A stretch of DNA of 52,692 nt, from positions 1 to 52,692 of the forward strand of contig NZ_JAUPED010000020.1 in assembly GCF_030552475.1 (NCBI RefSeq), written 5' to 3'. This DNA comes from Mariniflexile sp. AS56. Its GTDB lineage: Bacteria; Bacteroidota; Bacteroidia; Flavobacteriales; Flavobacteriaceae. Of this stretch, positions 1-8,562 are shown one piece after another (positions within the stretch are counted from its first letter, which is position 1; every line of letters starts with the position of its first letter). The position numbers were made by a program, and so were the translations under genes. Below the pieces are notes generated by a model. That model saw only the letters and a list, made by a program, of their open reading frames with translations. It searched no databases and had not been told where the DNA came from.

Positions 1-326
1 CGGGCTAATTCTATATTCAAAATCTAAACACTTTTTATTCAAAGATAACATTCTCCCCAACTTTTATGTTTGACCCATTAAATGCTGTCGAATTCCATTA
101 TTTGATCGTTATCTTCCAAAAAACCGCTCTCTCAAGCGTTAAATAATATAGTTACAATTGCAATGATTATTAAAACCTTTAATCTAATACTATATGTACA
201 AAAATGTCCGATGGTCAATAATAACAAGGGAACTATCTGTTTAAATACTGAATAACATATTCGGAATCCGTATTTTGGAGATGAAATGTTAACTTGTGGA
301 AGTATTATTGAAAAGATATACTGATT
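1..326. other. Gene-free left edge
   Basis: I see no convincing coding sequence, RNA gene or strong hairpin here. The last part presumably holds the promoter and leader of the TOPRIM gene that starts at 327, but I cannot pick a clear TAnnTTTG box. Confidence 0.4.
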
Positions 327-1931
327 ATGAAAAAAGAAGAGAAAGTTGAAAATAGCGACTTAGACTGGCGAAAAATCGTTGAAGGTGGTTATATGGGATT
401 GATTAAGGGTTCTTTGAATAGAATAGCAGTATTCGGTCACGATACTATATTAAATAATATTGTTCGACTACTAGTGAAGATTCCCGACGCAACAAGTGAA
501 AAAGACATTAATGCTGATGAAGTTTTAATTGTAACTGATAAATTTTATCTTTTTAAGAATATGTGGAAACCCATTCTTGAAATTCTTTACGAGAAGTATT
601 TACCTGCAATTAATTATGAGTTTAACTGGACTGTTGAAGCAACACCATACACACTAACAATCTGCGAACTCACTAAAGCAGATGAAGAAAATGATGAGCT
701 ACAACATCTAATGAATTTAGCCAGTCTTACCGATGATGATATAGAGCATAATTTTTCCAAAATTGTCAAAGATTTAGGTTTTGATAAAATGAACCTTGAT
801 AACCATTTGGAAGTTAGACTGAGTAAGAGAACTCTACCTATAAGTAATAAAGAAAAATTAAAACTTCTTTTTAGGTTAATGAATTTTCCGCCGCTTCAAG
901 AGATTACATTATTTTACAGGAGGTATGTAGAAAAATTGAATAGGGAACACAAGGAATTAGGAGCAGGATTCTCAACTTTTGAAGAAGTAAAAATGCCAAA
1001 GATCGGAATGAGCGAATCTCTTCATTATTCTTATTTTCAGATAGATCACGAAGTTTTTAAAAAATACGGTTTAAAAGGTTTTTCAAAGCATTCAGAGCTA
1101 AAACAATTTTCTAATGAATTTGATCAGATTACAAAGGTTGCAAAATCAAGAAAGAATGAATTAAAAGACGATATGATTTGCCCTTGTTGCGGTAAAAAAC
1201 AAACTATCAATTTACCAGAGGAATTACTTCAGTATAAATTGCTGTTAGAAAACACAAAATTAGCAGAAAGAATAGGACTTGTATATTTTGATGAGTTTGT
1301 AGAAGATTTTAAAACTGCAATATCAAAAAGATTTGGTAGCTTTTTACCAAATTTAAATGTGGTAAATGACCCAAAAATTATCATACTGGTCGAAGGAGAA
1401 AGTGAAGAAATATCTATTCCTATTTTAGCCTTTCGAAGGCGATTCGTGTTATCTCATAATGAAATTCAAGTATATAATTCAAAATCAAAACAAAAATTGA
1501 AAGAAGACTTTTTCAATATGCGTAGTAAATATCCTGAAAGAAAAATTATTTGCTTTTTAGATTCCGATGCAATAAAGGAAAGAGATGATATAAATCGGGT
1601 TGTTCAAAATGAGCAAAATAAATATAGAATGATATTTATTGAGAAAGGAACCTTTGAAGATCTTTTTGACTTAAAGTATTCAGTTGAGATACTTAATTAT
1701 CTTTATACTGAAGGTGTTGATGTTTTGGTTTCAGATTTTGATCCTACAAAAGACTTTCTTACTAATATAAGTAGAATACTATATGTAAAGAAAAAAGCCG
1801 TTTTCGACAAGGTCTTGTTTGCTCGAACTATATCTTTAAAAATGGATATTGAGTATATACCAGAAAAAATAAATGAAGTATTACAAATCGTTAAAGATTT
1901 TTCGACACCTTCTAAATTTATTAAGAGTTAA
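327..1931 (+). CDS. Stand-alone OLD-type TOPRIM protein with a zinc-knuckle-like motif
   Basis: The C-terminal half carries a TOPRIM fold signature as in OLD-family nucleases. The glutamate motif VEGESE is at about residue 355, the acidic motif FLDSDA at about 410, and KGTFEDLF follows. A CPCCGKK motif (CxxC) at about residue 287 could bind zinc. Unlike classical OLD proteins there is no Walker A or ABC-type ATPase domain; the N-terminal 280 residues are unrecognised. OLD TOPRIM domains cleave DNA with metal ions, so a nuclease role is plausible but inferred. A 68-bp gap separates it from the next gene on the same strand, which suggests a two-gene unit. It lies among ICE cargo, so phage or plasmid defence is a reasonable guess. 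Confidence 0.6.
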   Translation: MKKEEKVENSDLDWRKIVEGGYMGLIKGSLNRIAVFGHDTILNNIVRLLVKIPDATSEKDINADEVLIVTDKFYLFKNMWKPILEILYEKYLPAINYEFNWTVEATPYTLTICELTKADEENDELQHLMNLASLTDDDIEHNFSKIVKDLGFDKMNLDNHLEVRLSKRTLPISNKEKLKLLFRLMNFPPLQEITLFYRRYVEKLNREHKELGAGFSTFEEVKMPKIGMSESLHYSYFQIDHEVFKKYGLKGFSKHSELKQFSNEFDQITKVAKSRKNELKDDMICPCCGKKQTINLPEELLQYKLLLENTKLAERIGLVYFDEFVEDFKTAISKRFGSFLPNLNVVNDPKIIILVEGESEEISIPILAFRRRFVLSHNEIQVYNSKSKQKLKEDFFNMRSKYPERKIICFLDSDAIKERDDINRVVQNEQNKYRMIFIEKGTFEDLFDLKYSVEILNYLYTEGVDVLVSDFDPTKDFLTNISRILYVKKKAVFDKVLFARTISLKMDIEYIPEKINEVLQIVKDFSTPSKFIKS

Positions 1932-1999
1932 CTTAATCGTCTAACTTTAATTTTAGCGAATACGAATAACTTCCTCTCTATAAAGATAAAAAGAATTAT

Positions 2000-3148
2000 A
2001 TGAATGCAGCCGTTAGTAACGTAGAAGAATTATTTACTGAAGCAAAAGCAGCCAGTGAGTTTGATGTTGTTCTAACTCTTATGAACTACAAGGGTATAAG
2101 TTCTCAAAATCTCAATTCCAATTTACTGGAATGGTTTGAGGCAATTCCATTTTATGCTCGGTTATACCGTGAGCTTGAGGGAAACGAGAAGGCACGAGTT
2201 GCTTTGCAGCTTTACTCAACGTTTTTTGAAAACAGCGATTTCTATAATATGATTGGAAGCTTATGCCGGATTACTTTGGGTTATAAGGGATCATCCTATT
2301 TGTTTTGGAAAACTCGTAAGTATGAAAGATTATTGGGTATAGGAGAGAAACAGGACTTCCTAATGGAGTTATTTGCAGATTCGAGCAAACAAGGGCTTAT
2401 CGAATTTTATGAGCAAATCCATTTCAAAGAAATAAGAAACACATTCTTTCATTCCGCATATTCATTTGAGGATGGAGAATATGTTATGCACGATTCTGAT
2501 CCTATTAATGTAGATGGTGTACAAAGAAACTCTTTCGAACTATCAACTTTTTTCTATCCAAAAGTCGATGCTGTTATTGCGGTATTTGAAAAATTTAAAA
2601 AACTCTATTGGGATCTATGGAGTAGCTACAGTGAAGACAAGGAAATAAATGGTTACTTCCCTAATTACTCTAAAATTACCTTACTTGGTTCCGAAGATGG
2701 ATTGAAAGGTTTTAGGATAAAGGATGCTGTAAAATTTTACGGTAAGCTTCACGATTCTGGTATTTGGTATGACGAGCAATATGGTTTTTGGGCTGGACAG
2801 AACATAACAATGTATATGGATCGGGTTGAAGATATCGAGATAGACGATCAACTTAAGCGTTATGAAAACAAAGATGATATTATAAAGAATGATAAAGACT
2901 TCTTCAATCTAATTGATAAAATCAAGGAAAAGGATAATCAGAGAAATATTCGTCGAGCTACGATATTATTACTAAAATATGGCGATGTCCGTATGTCTAA
3001 GATGGAAGCAGAAGAAAATCCATATAAGAAAAAGAGTTTTGCGAAAATAATTTTACCTTATTATCAATTGACTTTAGAGATTGGTGGCCATATATTTAAA
3101 GACATTGAGGAAATTAAAACAACTATTGCCGAGTTAGAGAGGCTATAA
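2000..3148 (+). CDS. Protein with HEPN-like R-x4-H motif, possible RNase
   Basis: I do not recognise the whole protein. Residues near 146-151 read RNTFFH within an alpha-helical context (KEIRNTFFHSAY). This matches the R-x(4-6)-H catalytic motif, usually with a polar residue after the arginine, found in HEPN ribonucleases of toxin and defence systems. The rest, about 380 residues, is acidic and aromatic-rich with no obvious signal peptide or membrane segment. It directly follows the TOPRIM gene on the same strand, so the two may work as a pair. The motif is short, and a chance match in a helical protein is possible. Confidence 0.5.
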   Translation: MNAAVSNVEELFTEAKAASEFDVVLTLMNYKGISSQNLNSNLLEWFEAIPFYARLYRELEGNEKARVALQLYSTFFENSDFYNMIGSLCRITLGYKGSSYLFWKTRKYERLLGIGEKQDFLMELFADSSKQGLIEFYEQIHFKEIRNTFFHSAYSFEDGEYVMHDSDPINVDGVQRNSFELSTFFYPKVDAVIAVFEKFKKLYWDLWSSYSEDKEINGYFPNYSKITLLGSEDGLKGFRIKDAVKFYGKLHDSGIWYDEQYGFWAGQNITMYMDRVEDIEIDDQLKRYENKDDIIKNDKDFFNLIDKIKEKDNQRNIRRATILLLKYGDVRMSKMEAEENPYKKKSFAKIILPYYQLTLEIGGHIFKDIEEIKTTIAELERL

Positions 3149-4105
3149 GGATGTGTAGTTAAATCTACCTTTTTTATCTAACTAAAAAGTATTTAGAATA
3201 GTAGTAAAAAACTATTCAGCCCATTCCCCTACATTCCGCAATAAAAGCTTCATTTCTGGAAATGCGCTTCACTACAAAAGTCTTGGACACAACTTCTAAG
3301 CTTCCGATTTCCATTGCACTGAACCTGCCAGAAAATGGCAGAATCGCTTCATTTCAATCTACACCTTTAAAGTCAAGTCCGCTTAACATTCTATTAAACG
3401 AGAGCAATCCCTTTTCATAATCCGATAAGCACATTCCCCTGCATTGCGCGAAAAGCTACATTTCAGGAAAAGAGCTTTCCTATATAAGGTCTTGGACACA
3501 ATCCCCAATTTCGACTTTCCATTACGTTAACCCGATCCGCTACGCTGGAACGTGACACTACATTCCTGAGCCAAAATCGTGAATTAAGTCCGCTTTTTCA
3601 TCGGAAAGTCATCGCCTCGGTTTTCTTAACGGAATTTTCTGTGCGGTCTTCTTGAGCCCTTACTCGAAAATGCCTAAAAACCGAACCGCTGCCTTACAGA
3701 TTTTAAGGGGTTTATAATGGATAAAGCCTTTGTCGTTTTTCGGGTCGTCGAAAAACTGGCACGACATAACCAATTCTAGATTAAACACAGCTGCTTATTT
3801 CGCTTAACTGTCGGTACGCTCAAACGCAACTGCGTTTAAAAGAATTGCTAATGCCCTTATGGAACTTGTCAAGACTATACAAGTTTTAGTGAAAAATAAG
3901 GTTTCTACTTCCTTGAAATTCCAAGGAATTTACTACGTCGCAAACACACCTGATTTTATCCCAAAAAGTCTGGACAAAACCCACTCTATCCATTGTGCGG
4001 TGCACAGAAGAAAAGAACAAACACCCCTTAAAATTTAATTCAGTTTAAATCAAATAGGGGAAATATAAACCAGTCTGTAACAAAGCAGGCACAAATCTTT
4101 TTATT
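3149..4105. other. 957-bp gene-free region between cargo and ssb
   Basis: No open frame here looks coding on either strand. The region appears less AT-rich than its surroundings. It contains the imperfect 210-bp duplication listed separately and a short palindrome AAACGCA-AC-TGCGTTT at 3822-3837. It could hold a non-coding RNA, control sequences for ssb, or a decayed gene; the sequence does not decide between these. Confidence 0.5.
3222..3595. repeat. Imperfect direct duplication, unit offset about 210 bp
   Basis: Several matched blocks recur in the same order at a constant offset. CATTCCCCT occurs at 3222 and 3432. TCTTGGACACAA occurs at 3281 and 3490. AAGTCCGCTT occurs at 3375 and 3586. 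A CATTT-TGGAAA / CATTT-AGGAAA block lies between the first two. The offsets are 209 to 211 bp, so this is a diverged tandem duplication. Neither unit has a long open frame. Confidence 0.65.
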
Positions 4106-4450
4106 ATGAGTACTATCAAAAATCACGTACAGTTAATTGGAAACGTTGGACAAGAGCCAACCATTACGAACCTTGAAAGCGGAAAGAAAGTAGCCCGTTT
4201 TTCATTAGCAACAAATGAGTATTACAAGGACAAGGAAGGCAACAAGCAAATGGACACGAATTGGCATACCGTAGTAGCTTGGGGCAAAACTGCCGAAATT
4301 GTAGAGAAGTATGTTGTTAAAGGCAAAGAAGTTGGAATATCGGGAAAACTTAAAACCCGAAGTTATACAAATGATGATAACGAACAACGCTATGTTACGG
4401 AAGTTGTAGCCGATGAAGTTCTATTACTTGGAAGCAAAGACGACAAGTAA
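4106..4450 (+). CDS. ssb: Single-stranded DNA-binding protein
   Basis: The 114-residue product is a bacterial SSB OB-fold. It starts with NHVQLIGNVGQEP, continues with KVARFSLATNE and NWHTVVAWGKTAEIVEKYV, and ends with YVTEVVADEVLLL. It lacks the long acidic C-terminal tail of housekeeping SSB and ends in GSKDDK, as is common for SSBs on mobile elements. On an ICE it would coat transferred or replicating single-stranded DNA. It is followed by its own terminator. Confidence 0.93.
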   Translation: MSTIKNHVQLIGNVGQEPTITNLESGKKVARFSLATNEYYKDKEGNKQMDTNWHTVVAWGKTAEIVEKYVVKGKEVGISGKLKTRSYTNDDNEQRYVTEVVADEVLLLGSKDDK

Positions 4451-4461
4451 ATCTTAAAATG

Positions 4462-4499
4462 AAAGAGGGCGTAACAGTCGAAAGATGCGCCCTCTTTTT
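4462..4499 (+). terminator. Intrinsic terminator after ssb
   Basis: AAAGAGGGCG at 4462-4471 pairs with CGCCCTCTTT at 4488-4497. The stem runs into a T-tract, and the loop is 16 nt. It lies 11 bp after the ssb stop codon. Confidence 0.85.
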
Positions 4500-4528
4500 C
4501 ATTATTCACACTTTAAATAATATGTACA

Positions 4529-4909
4529 ATGAAAGCACAAGTTAACGAAATTAAGGAAGGATTGCAACATTTTCACGGAACGGAAATGTTCTATCAAATC
4601 CCATTATTAAGAACACGTTTTACAGACGGACTAAAATATCTTGCGAATATAGCAGATTGTTTTTGGTTAATCACGGACACTTCCGTAATTGCAAAAAGTT
4701 TGATGAACCGAAGTGAATTTATTACCATTGACTTCAAAAGATTACCCGAAGAAAAACAAGATTATTCTGGTTATGAAGCTGAAATAATTTACAGCGATGG
4801 CAATGATAATATTCTAGAAAAACACGGCTATCGGGTTACCGATTTTCCACTTGATGAACTGCGGTTATTTTTTGTAAATGGCACGCTGATGTTGCCAAGC
4901 GAATATTAA
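4529..4909 (+). CDS. DUF6876-like hypothetical protein
   Basis: The 126-residue soluble protein has the look of the small DUF6876-type proteins found on Bacteroidota mobile elements: an HGTEMFYQ start region, YLANIADCFWLITD in the middle, and an FPLDELRLFFVNGTLMLP end. I assign the family from memory. Its function is unknown. It lies between ssb and the mobilisation genes, the usual neighbourhood of such accessory genes, and is followed by another small gene after 12 bp. Confidence 0.6.
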   Translation: MKAQVNEIKEGLQHFHGTEMFYQIPLLRTRFTDGLKYLANIADCFWLITDTSVIAKSLMNRSEFITIDFKRLPEEKQDYSGYEAEIIYSDGNDNILEKHGYRVTDFPLDELRLFFVNGTLMLPSEY

Positions 4910-4921
4910 AAATCGGAAGTT

Positions 4922-5119
4922 ATGATATATCTAAATTTTACCGATTTGAACGAGGAAACACAAGAGCGATTAATTGCCAGTTCCAAAGAAGATGTAAAGG
5001 AAAAATATGGCAAGGATATTATGAATTATGCAACCAAGCATAATACCAGTTTGGACAAGATGCTTGATGAAGAAGCACTACGGAATTTGTATTCGTATAA
5101 ATACATTTTCAACATATAG
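4922..5119 (+). CDS. Small hypothetical protein, 65 residues
   Basis: A short, charged, mostly helical protein that I do not recognise. It starts 12 bp after the upstream DUF6876-like gene, and a perfect hairpin follows its stop, which supports it as the last gene of a small transcription unit. No membrane segment or DNA-binding motif is visible. Confidence 0.55.
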   Translation: MIYLNFTDLNEETQERLIASSKEDVKEKYGKDIMNYATKHNTSLDKMLDEEALRNLYSYKYIFNI

Positions 5120-5136
5120 TTTTTGAAATTAAAAGC

Positions 5137-5164
5137 AAGCACCTCTAAAATTTTAGAGGTGCTT
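5137..5164 (+). terminator. Perfect hairpin, likely terminator
   Basis: AAGCACCTCTAAAA at 5137-5150 pairs with TTTTAGAGGTGCTT at 5151-5164, making a 28-bp perfect palindrome. It lies 18 bp after the stop of the 65-residue gene. The T-run is short, so it may act in both directions. Confidence 0.75.
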
Positions 5165-5242
5165 TCGTATGCAATTAATTTTGAAGTCAATAAAAAAACG
5201 TATCTTTATATCGCTGGAAATACAGCACACAAATTAAAGTAA

Positions 5243-5425
5243 GGTTATCCACTTTTCGACTTTCGCCGATAACCGTACACATCAAAAAATAACATATCGG
5301 AAAATTATTTTCCTAAAATGGCAATCGGTTTTTTAACCGGATTGTATGGATTTTTGTCACGCTTGCGCGTGACGAAAAGGAATAGCAAGAGGGTAACACG
5401 CTGCGCGATGTTTCATATTCCTTTT
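5243..5425. other. Candidate origin of transfer (oriT) upstream of the mobilisation genes
   Basis: The gene-free stretch 5165-5550 lies directly upstream of the BfmA-like and relaxase genes, where oriT commonly sits. It holds three inverted repeats. GGTTATC (5243) pairs with GATAACC (5268). GTCACGC pairs with GCGTGAC (5356-5373) around a short loop. AAAAGGAATA (5375) pairs with TATTCCTTTT (5416), enclosing a GC-rich segment. Further on, TTGCGACAAA occurs twice (5488, 5530), and a small GGGC/GCCC hairpin lies at 5499-5513. A nick site cannot be read from the sequence. Confidence 0.45.
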
Positions 5426-5550
5426 TGTTTTCAAGCTGCTGATTATCAGCGACTTGAATATATTTTAATTTCCTGACAATCAACGATTTGCGACAAACGG
5501 GCTGGAAACGCCCATTTTTAGGGGAAATTTTGCGACAAATCGGCGAAATT

Positions 5551-5931
5551 ATGGACTCATTTATCGGAATCAGATTTAAAAAGGAAACTGCAAAGCGTTT
5601 CCAAACTTTCTCACGCACCTACTTCAAATCGCACACCGAGGCAATGGCAACGATGCTCGATTTTTTCTTTTACAATGAAATCTCACCTAAGGAAAAACTA
5701 GGTCCGACAGGGCGAACTATTGAAGCCAAACTTTTAAAAAGAATCAATGCGGTAATTGCCATAATGCGAGACGTAGAAAAGACACAAACCAAACCTACGG
5801 TGGCGATGATTCAATCACTTTTTGAAACCGAAGAACCAACTAAAAAACCGCTAATCGTAGAAAAGAAATATGCTGAAGAAAAGAAGGAAGTCAGTTTTCG
5901 CGAAAAGCAAAACTCAAGCAATCAACTATAA
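5551..5931 (+). CDS. BfmA/BtgA-type mobilisation protein
   Basis: The product is a small DNA-binding accessory protein of relaxases, as in Bacteroides BfmA and BtgA. It begins with MDSFIGIRFKKETAKRFQ, then SHTEAMATMLDFFFYNEI, a ribbon-helix-helix-like arrangement, then a segment that includes LLKRINAVIAIMRDVEKTQ. I chose the ATG at 5551 because family members begin at this point; an in-frame TTG at 5488 would add an unlike stretch that reads through the hairpin region. It likely binds oriT with the relaxase encoded 11 bp downstream. The C-terminal tail is basic and low in complexity. Confidence 0.8.
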   Translation: MDSFIGIRFKKETAKRFQTFSRTYFKSHTEAMATMLDFFFYNEISPKEKLGPTGRTIEAKLLKRINAVIAIMRDVEKTQTKPTVAMIQSLFETEEPTKKPLIVEKKYAEEKKEVSFREKQNSSNQL

Positions 5932-5942
5932 CTTTTTGAACT

Positions 5943-6974
5943 ATGTATATCACAATCACAGCTCAAAAGTTAGGCGGTAATTATTCCCAAAGTTCAGCAG
6001 ATTTTGTAGGCTATTTAGAGAAAGAAAATGAAGGTTTAGAAACGCGAGATATGGAACACTTTTTTAATCAATATGGCGATGAAATTTCCGCAGAGGAAGT
6101 GGTAAAAGAAATTGATGGAAACACCGCAAAATTGAAAAAGAAAGAACCTAAATTTTATTCCATTACGGTCAGCCCATCGAAGTATGAATTGAAGCGATTA
6201 CAGAACAATCGGAAAGATTTAAAAACCTACACCAAAGAGATAATGAAAGATTATGTCACATCATTCAATCGGGAAATAAACGGAAGACCCATAACAATAG
6301 ATGACATTAAATATTATGCTAAAATTGAACAGCAACGAACCTTTAAGGGAACAGATATTCAGATAAAAGAAAACCAACCTTTCGCCACAAAAATATTGCA
6401 GCTAAAAACGGACATCCGAAATATTGAAGCAGGAAGAGCTGATGGAAATATTAAAAAAATGAAAAGAGAAATTACCAAATTAGAAGGACAAGCACCACAT
6501 CAACAAAATGGAAAACGAATAGTTCAAGGAATGGCAAAAGATGGAAACCAAAGTCATATCCATATTATCGTAAGCCGAAAAGATGCTTCCAATTCCGTTA
6601 GTCTTTCGCCAGGTAGTAAACACATAGCTTCAGAGGTTGAAATGCACGGTAAAAAGGTAAAGCGAGGTTTTGATAGGGACACCTTTTTCGCGAAAGCAGA
6701 AAAAACCTTCGATACAAAATTTGGCTACAAACGCAATTTTGCTGAAACCTACAAAGCAAGAAAAGATTTTGTAAAAAATCCCAACCTCTATTTTGCTGCT
6801 TTGATGAAACTGCCAGCTAACGAAAAGGCATTGGCTTTTAAAATGATTACAAAAACAGGCTTGTCAGTAATACCAAGTATTCCAGTAAGCCAAGCACAAA
6901 TTGCACTTCGGGTTTTCAAACGGTTAAGACGTGGTGCAGAAATAGCAATTAAATCAAGTTCCATCGGAATCTAA
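5943..6974 (+). CDS. mobB: MobB-like relaxase (DUF5712-type)
   Basis: The product should nick oriT and stay bound to the transferred strand. The N-terminus MYITITAQKLGGNYSQ supplies a candidate tyrosine near the start. The histidine motif HIHIIVSRKD at about residues 204-213 matches the HxH metal-binding motif III of relaxases. The family (DUF5712, Bacteroidota MobB) is assigned from memory. At 343 residues it is a usual length and contains no helicase domain. It sits between the BfmA-like gene (11-bp gap) and the coupling-protein gene (5-bp gap), in one rightward transcription unit. Confidence 0.8.
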   Translation: MYITITAQKLGGNYSQSSADFVGYLEKENEGLETRDMEHFFNQYGDEISAEEVVKEIDGNTAKLKKKEPKFYSITVSPSKYELKRLQNNRKDLKTYTKEIMKDYVTSFNREINGRPITIDDIKYYAKIEQQRTFKGTDIQIKENQPFATKILQLKTDIRNIEAGRADGNIKKMKREITKLEGQAPHQQNGKRIVQGMAKDGNQSHIHIIVSRKDASNSVSLSPGSKHIASEVEMHGKKVKRGFDRDTFFAKAEKTFDTKFGYKRNFAETYKARKDFVKNPNLYFAALMKLPANEKALAFKMITKTGLSVIPSIPVSQAQIALRVFKRLRRGAEIAIKSSSIGI

Positions 6975-6979
6975 GTATT

Positions 6980-8560
6980 ATGCAGATAGATAATATCATA
7001 ACGACACTTTCAATTATTGGTTTTACCAGTACTGTTTTCTATGCGATGTTTCGGGTAAGCAAGTATGCGTTTCTTCTGAATATCGCAATACTGTCATTTC
7101 TCGTATTCTATGTTGCTGCTGGAAATGAATTAACATTGATTTTGTTGTATCTAGTTTGTCCGCTACTATTAATTAATACAGGACTATACGTTTTTCTTCA
7201 TAAAACAGAAAGCTCGCAAAACGGAGATAGTAAATACCAAGTCAACTTTGCGACCACCAAAGGAAATTTCAAATTAGATAACATCAAACGTGGCGCATCC
7301 GTCATCGGATCGGCTGGAAGCGGAAAAACCGAAAGTGTGGTTTATGGATTTCTGAAACACTTCCAAAAAGAAGGTTTTTGTGGAATCATCCACGACTATA
7401 AAGATTTTGAATTGACCGAAATGGCATATCCACTTTTCAAGGATAGCGATATTCCGTTTAAGGTCATTTCCTTCGATAAAATCATCCATAGGGTAAATCC
7501 TATTGCGCCACGTTATTTAGAGAACGAGGAAAGCGTTAATGAGGTTTCAAGGGTCTTAATCGAAAATCTATTAGAGCAAAGAGAAAGTGGAACAACAGGC
7601 ACAACAAAATTCTTCAACGATGCTGCGGAAGGTTTGATTGGTGGGTTAATTTGGAAATTAAAAACGGATTATCCAAAATACTGCACGTTACCCCATTTGA
7701 TAGCTGTTTATCAATTTCTTGATACAAAAAGCCTAATCCAGTTTCTGGAAACCAACACCACCTCACGAGCAATGGCAGATGCTTTTATTAGTGGCAAAGA
7801 TTCTGAAAGACAGACTGCTGGTGTAAAAAGCACCTTGGCCAATGCTTTAAAGCGAATTAGTACACAGCGTATTTTTATGGCTTTATCGGCAGATGATGTT
7901 CCGTTAAACATCAATAACAAAAATAATCCTACGGTAATTTCGATTGTAAATAACCCAAAATTTGAAACTTCTTATTCACCAGTAATTGCGACTATTATCC
8001 ATACAATTACCAAACAAATGAGCGTGCGAAATAGTGAGCCTTCCTTTTTACTTATGGAAGAAGCACCTACGATACGTTTATTAAATATGCACCGTATTCC
8101 TGCAACACTGCGAAGCTATAATATATCTACGATTTACGTAATGCAAGACAAAATACAAAACGATATGATGTATGGTGATAAAGCGAGTAAGGCAATTTTA
8201 AGCAATCTATCCTATCAGTTTTTTGGAAAGGTTAACGATCCTGATACTGCAAAATATTATGAACGCTTTTTTGAGATTGTCAAAGACCCAACAAAGAGCA
8301 TAAGTCGTGGGCATAACCTAGACTTTGATACACGTATTACCACTGGAGAAAAAGAAATTCCTAAGATAAGAGCTGACGTTTTCTTCAGATTAAAACAAGG
8401 TGAATTCATCACTTATGCAGATGGTAAGGATTTGAAAGTTCAATTTAAGTTACAGGATATTAAAAGAGAGCTTCCCGATGATTCAAAGGAATACTCAAAG
8501 GAAGAATTGGAAGCTAATTTTGAGCTGGTTTTTAAAGAAGCTAAATCTATTTTTAAATAA
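6980..8560 (+). CDS. mobC: Type IV coupling protein (VirD4/TraG-like; MobC-type)
   Basis: This 526-residue protein is the conjugative coupling ATPase linking the relaxosome to the secretion channel at the inner membrane. Two to three hydrophobic segments occupy residues 1-75. Walker A is GSAGSGKTES at about 110-119. The Walker B region is FLLMEEAPTI at about 355. The DYKDFE and FGKVNDPDTAKYY segments are typical of the family. The gene ends two bases before the stop of the convergent defence operon, with no visible terminator between them. Confidence 0.85.
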   Translation: MQIDNIITTLSIIGFTSTVFYAMFRVSKYAFLLNIAILSFLVFYVAAGNELTLILLYLVCPLLLINTGLYVFLHKTESSQNGDSKYQVNFATTKGNFKLDNIKRGASVIGSAGSGKTESVVYGFLKHFQKEGFCGIIHDYKDFELTEMAYPLFKDSDIPFKVISFDKIIHRVNPIAPRYLENEESVNEVSRVLIENLLEQRESGTTGTTKFFNDAAEGLIGGLIWKLKTDYPKYCTLPHLIAVYQFLDTKSLIQFLETNTTSRAMADAFISGKDSERQTAGVKSTLANALKRISTQRIFMALSADDVPLNINNKNNPTVISIVNNPKFETSYSPVIATIIHTITKQMSVRNSEPSFLLMEEAPTIRLLNMHRIPATLRSYNISTIYVMQDKIQNDMMYGDKASKAILSNLSYQFFGKVNDPDTAKYYERFFEIVKDPTKSISRGHNLDFDTRITTGEKEIPKIRADVFFRLKQGEFITYADGKDLKVQFKLQDIKRELPDDSKEYSKEELEANFELVFKEAKSIFK

Positions 8561-8562
8561 AA

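Noticed and set aside
3149-4105. Left ICE end in this gap
   Set aside because: An insertion at a tRNA 3' end should leave an intact tRNA here on the plus strand; no T-arm or acceptor match to 47084-47125 is seen.
5488-5550. Upstream TTG start for the BfmA-like protein
   Set aside because: It would translate the hairpin and repeat region; family members begin near MDSFIGIRFKK.
5313-5618. Minus-strand 101-residue frame over the oriT-like region
   Set aside because: It overlaps the palindromes and the bfmA start, has unnatural composition and no similarity to known proteins.
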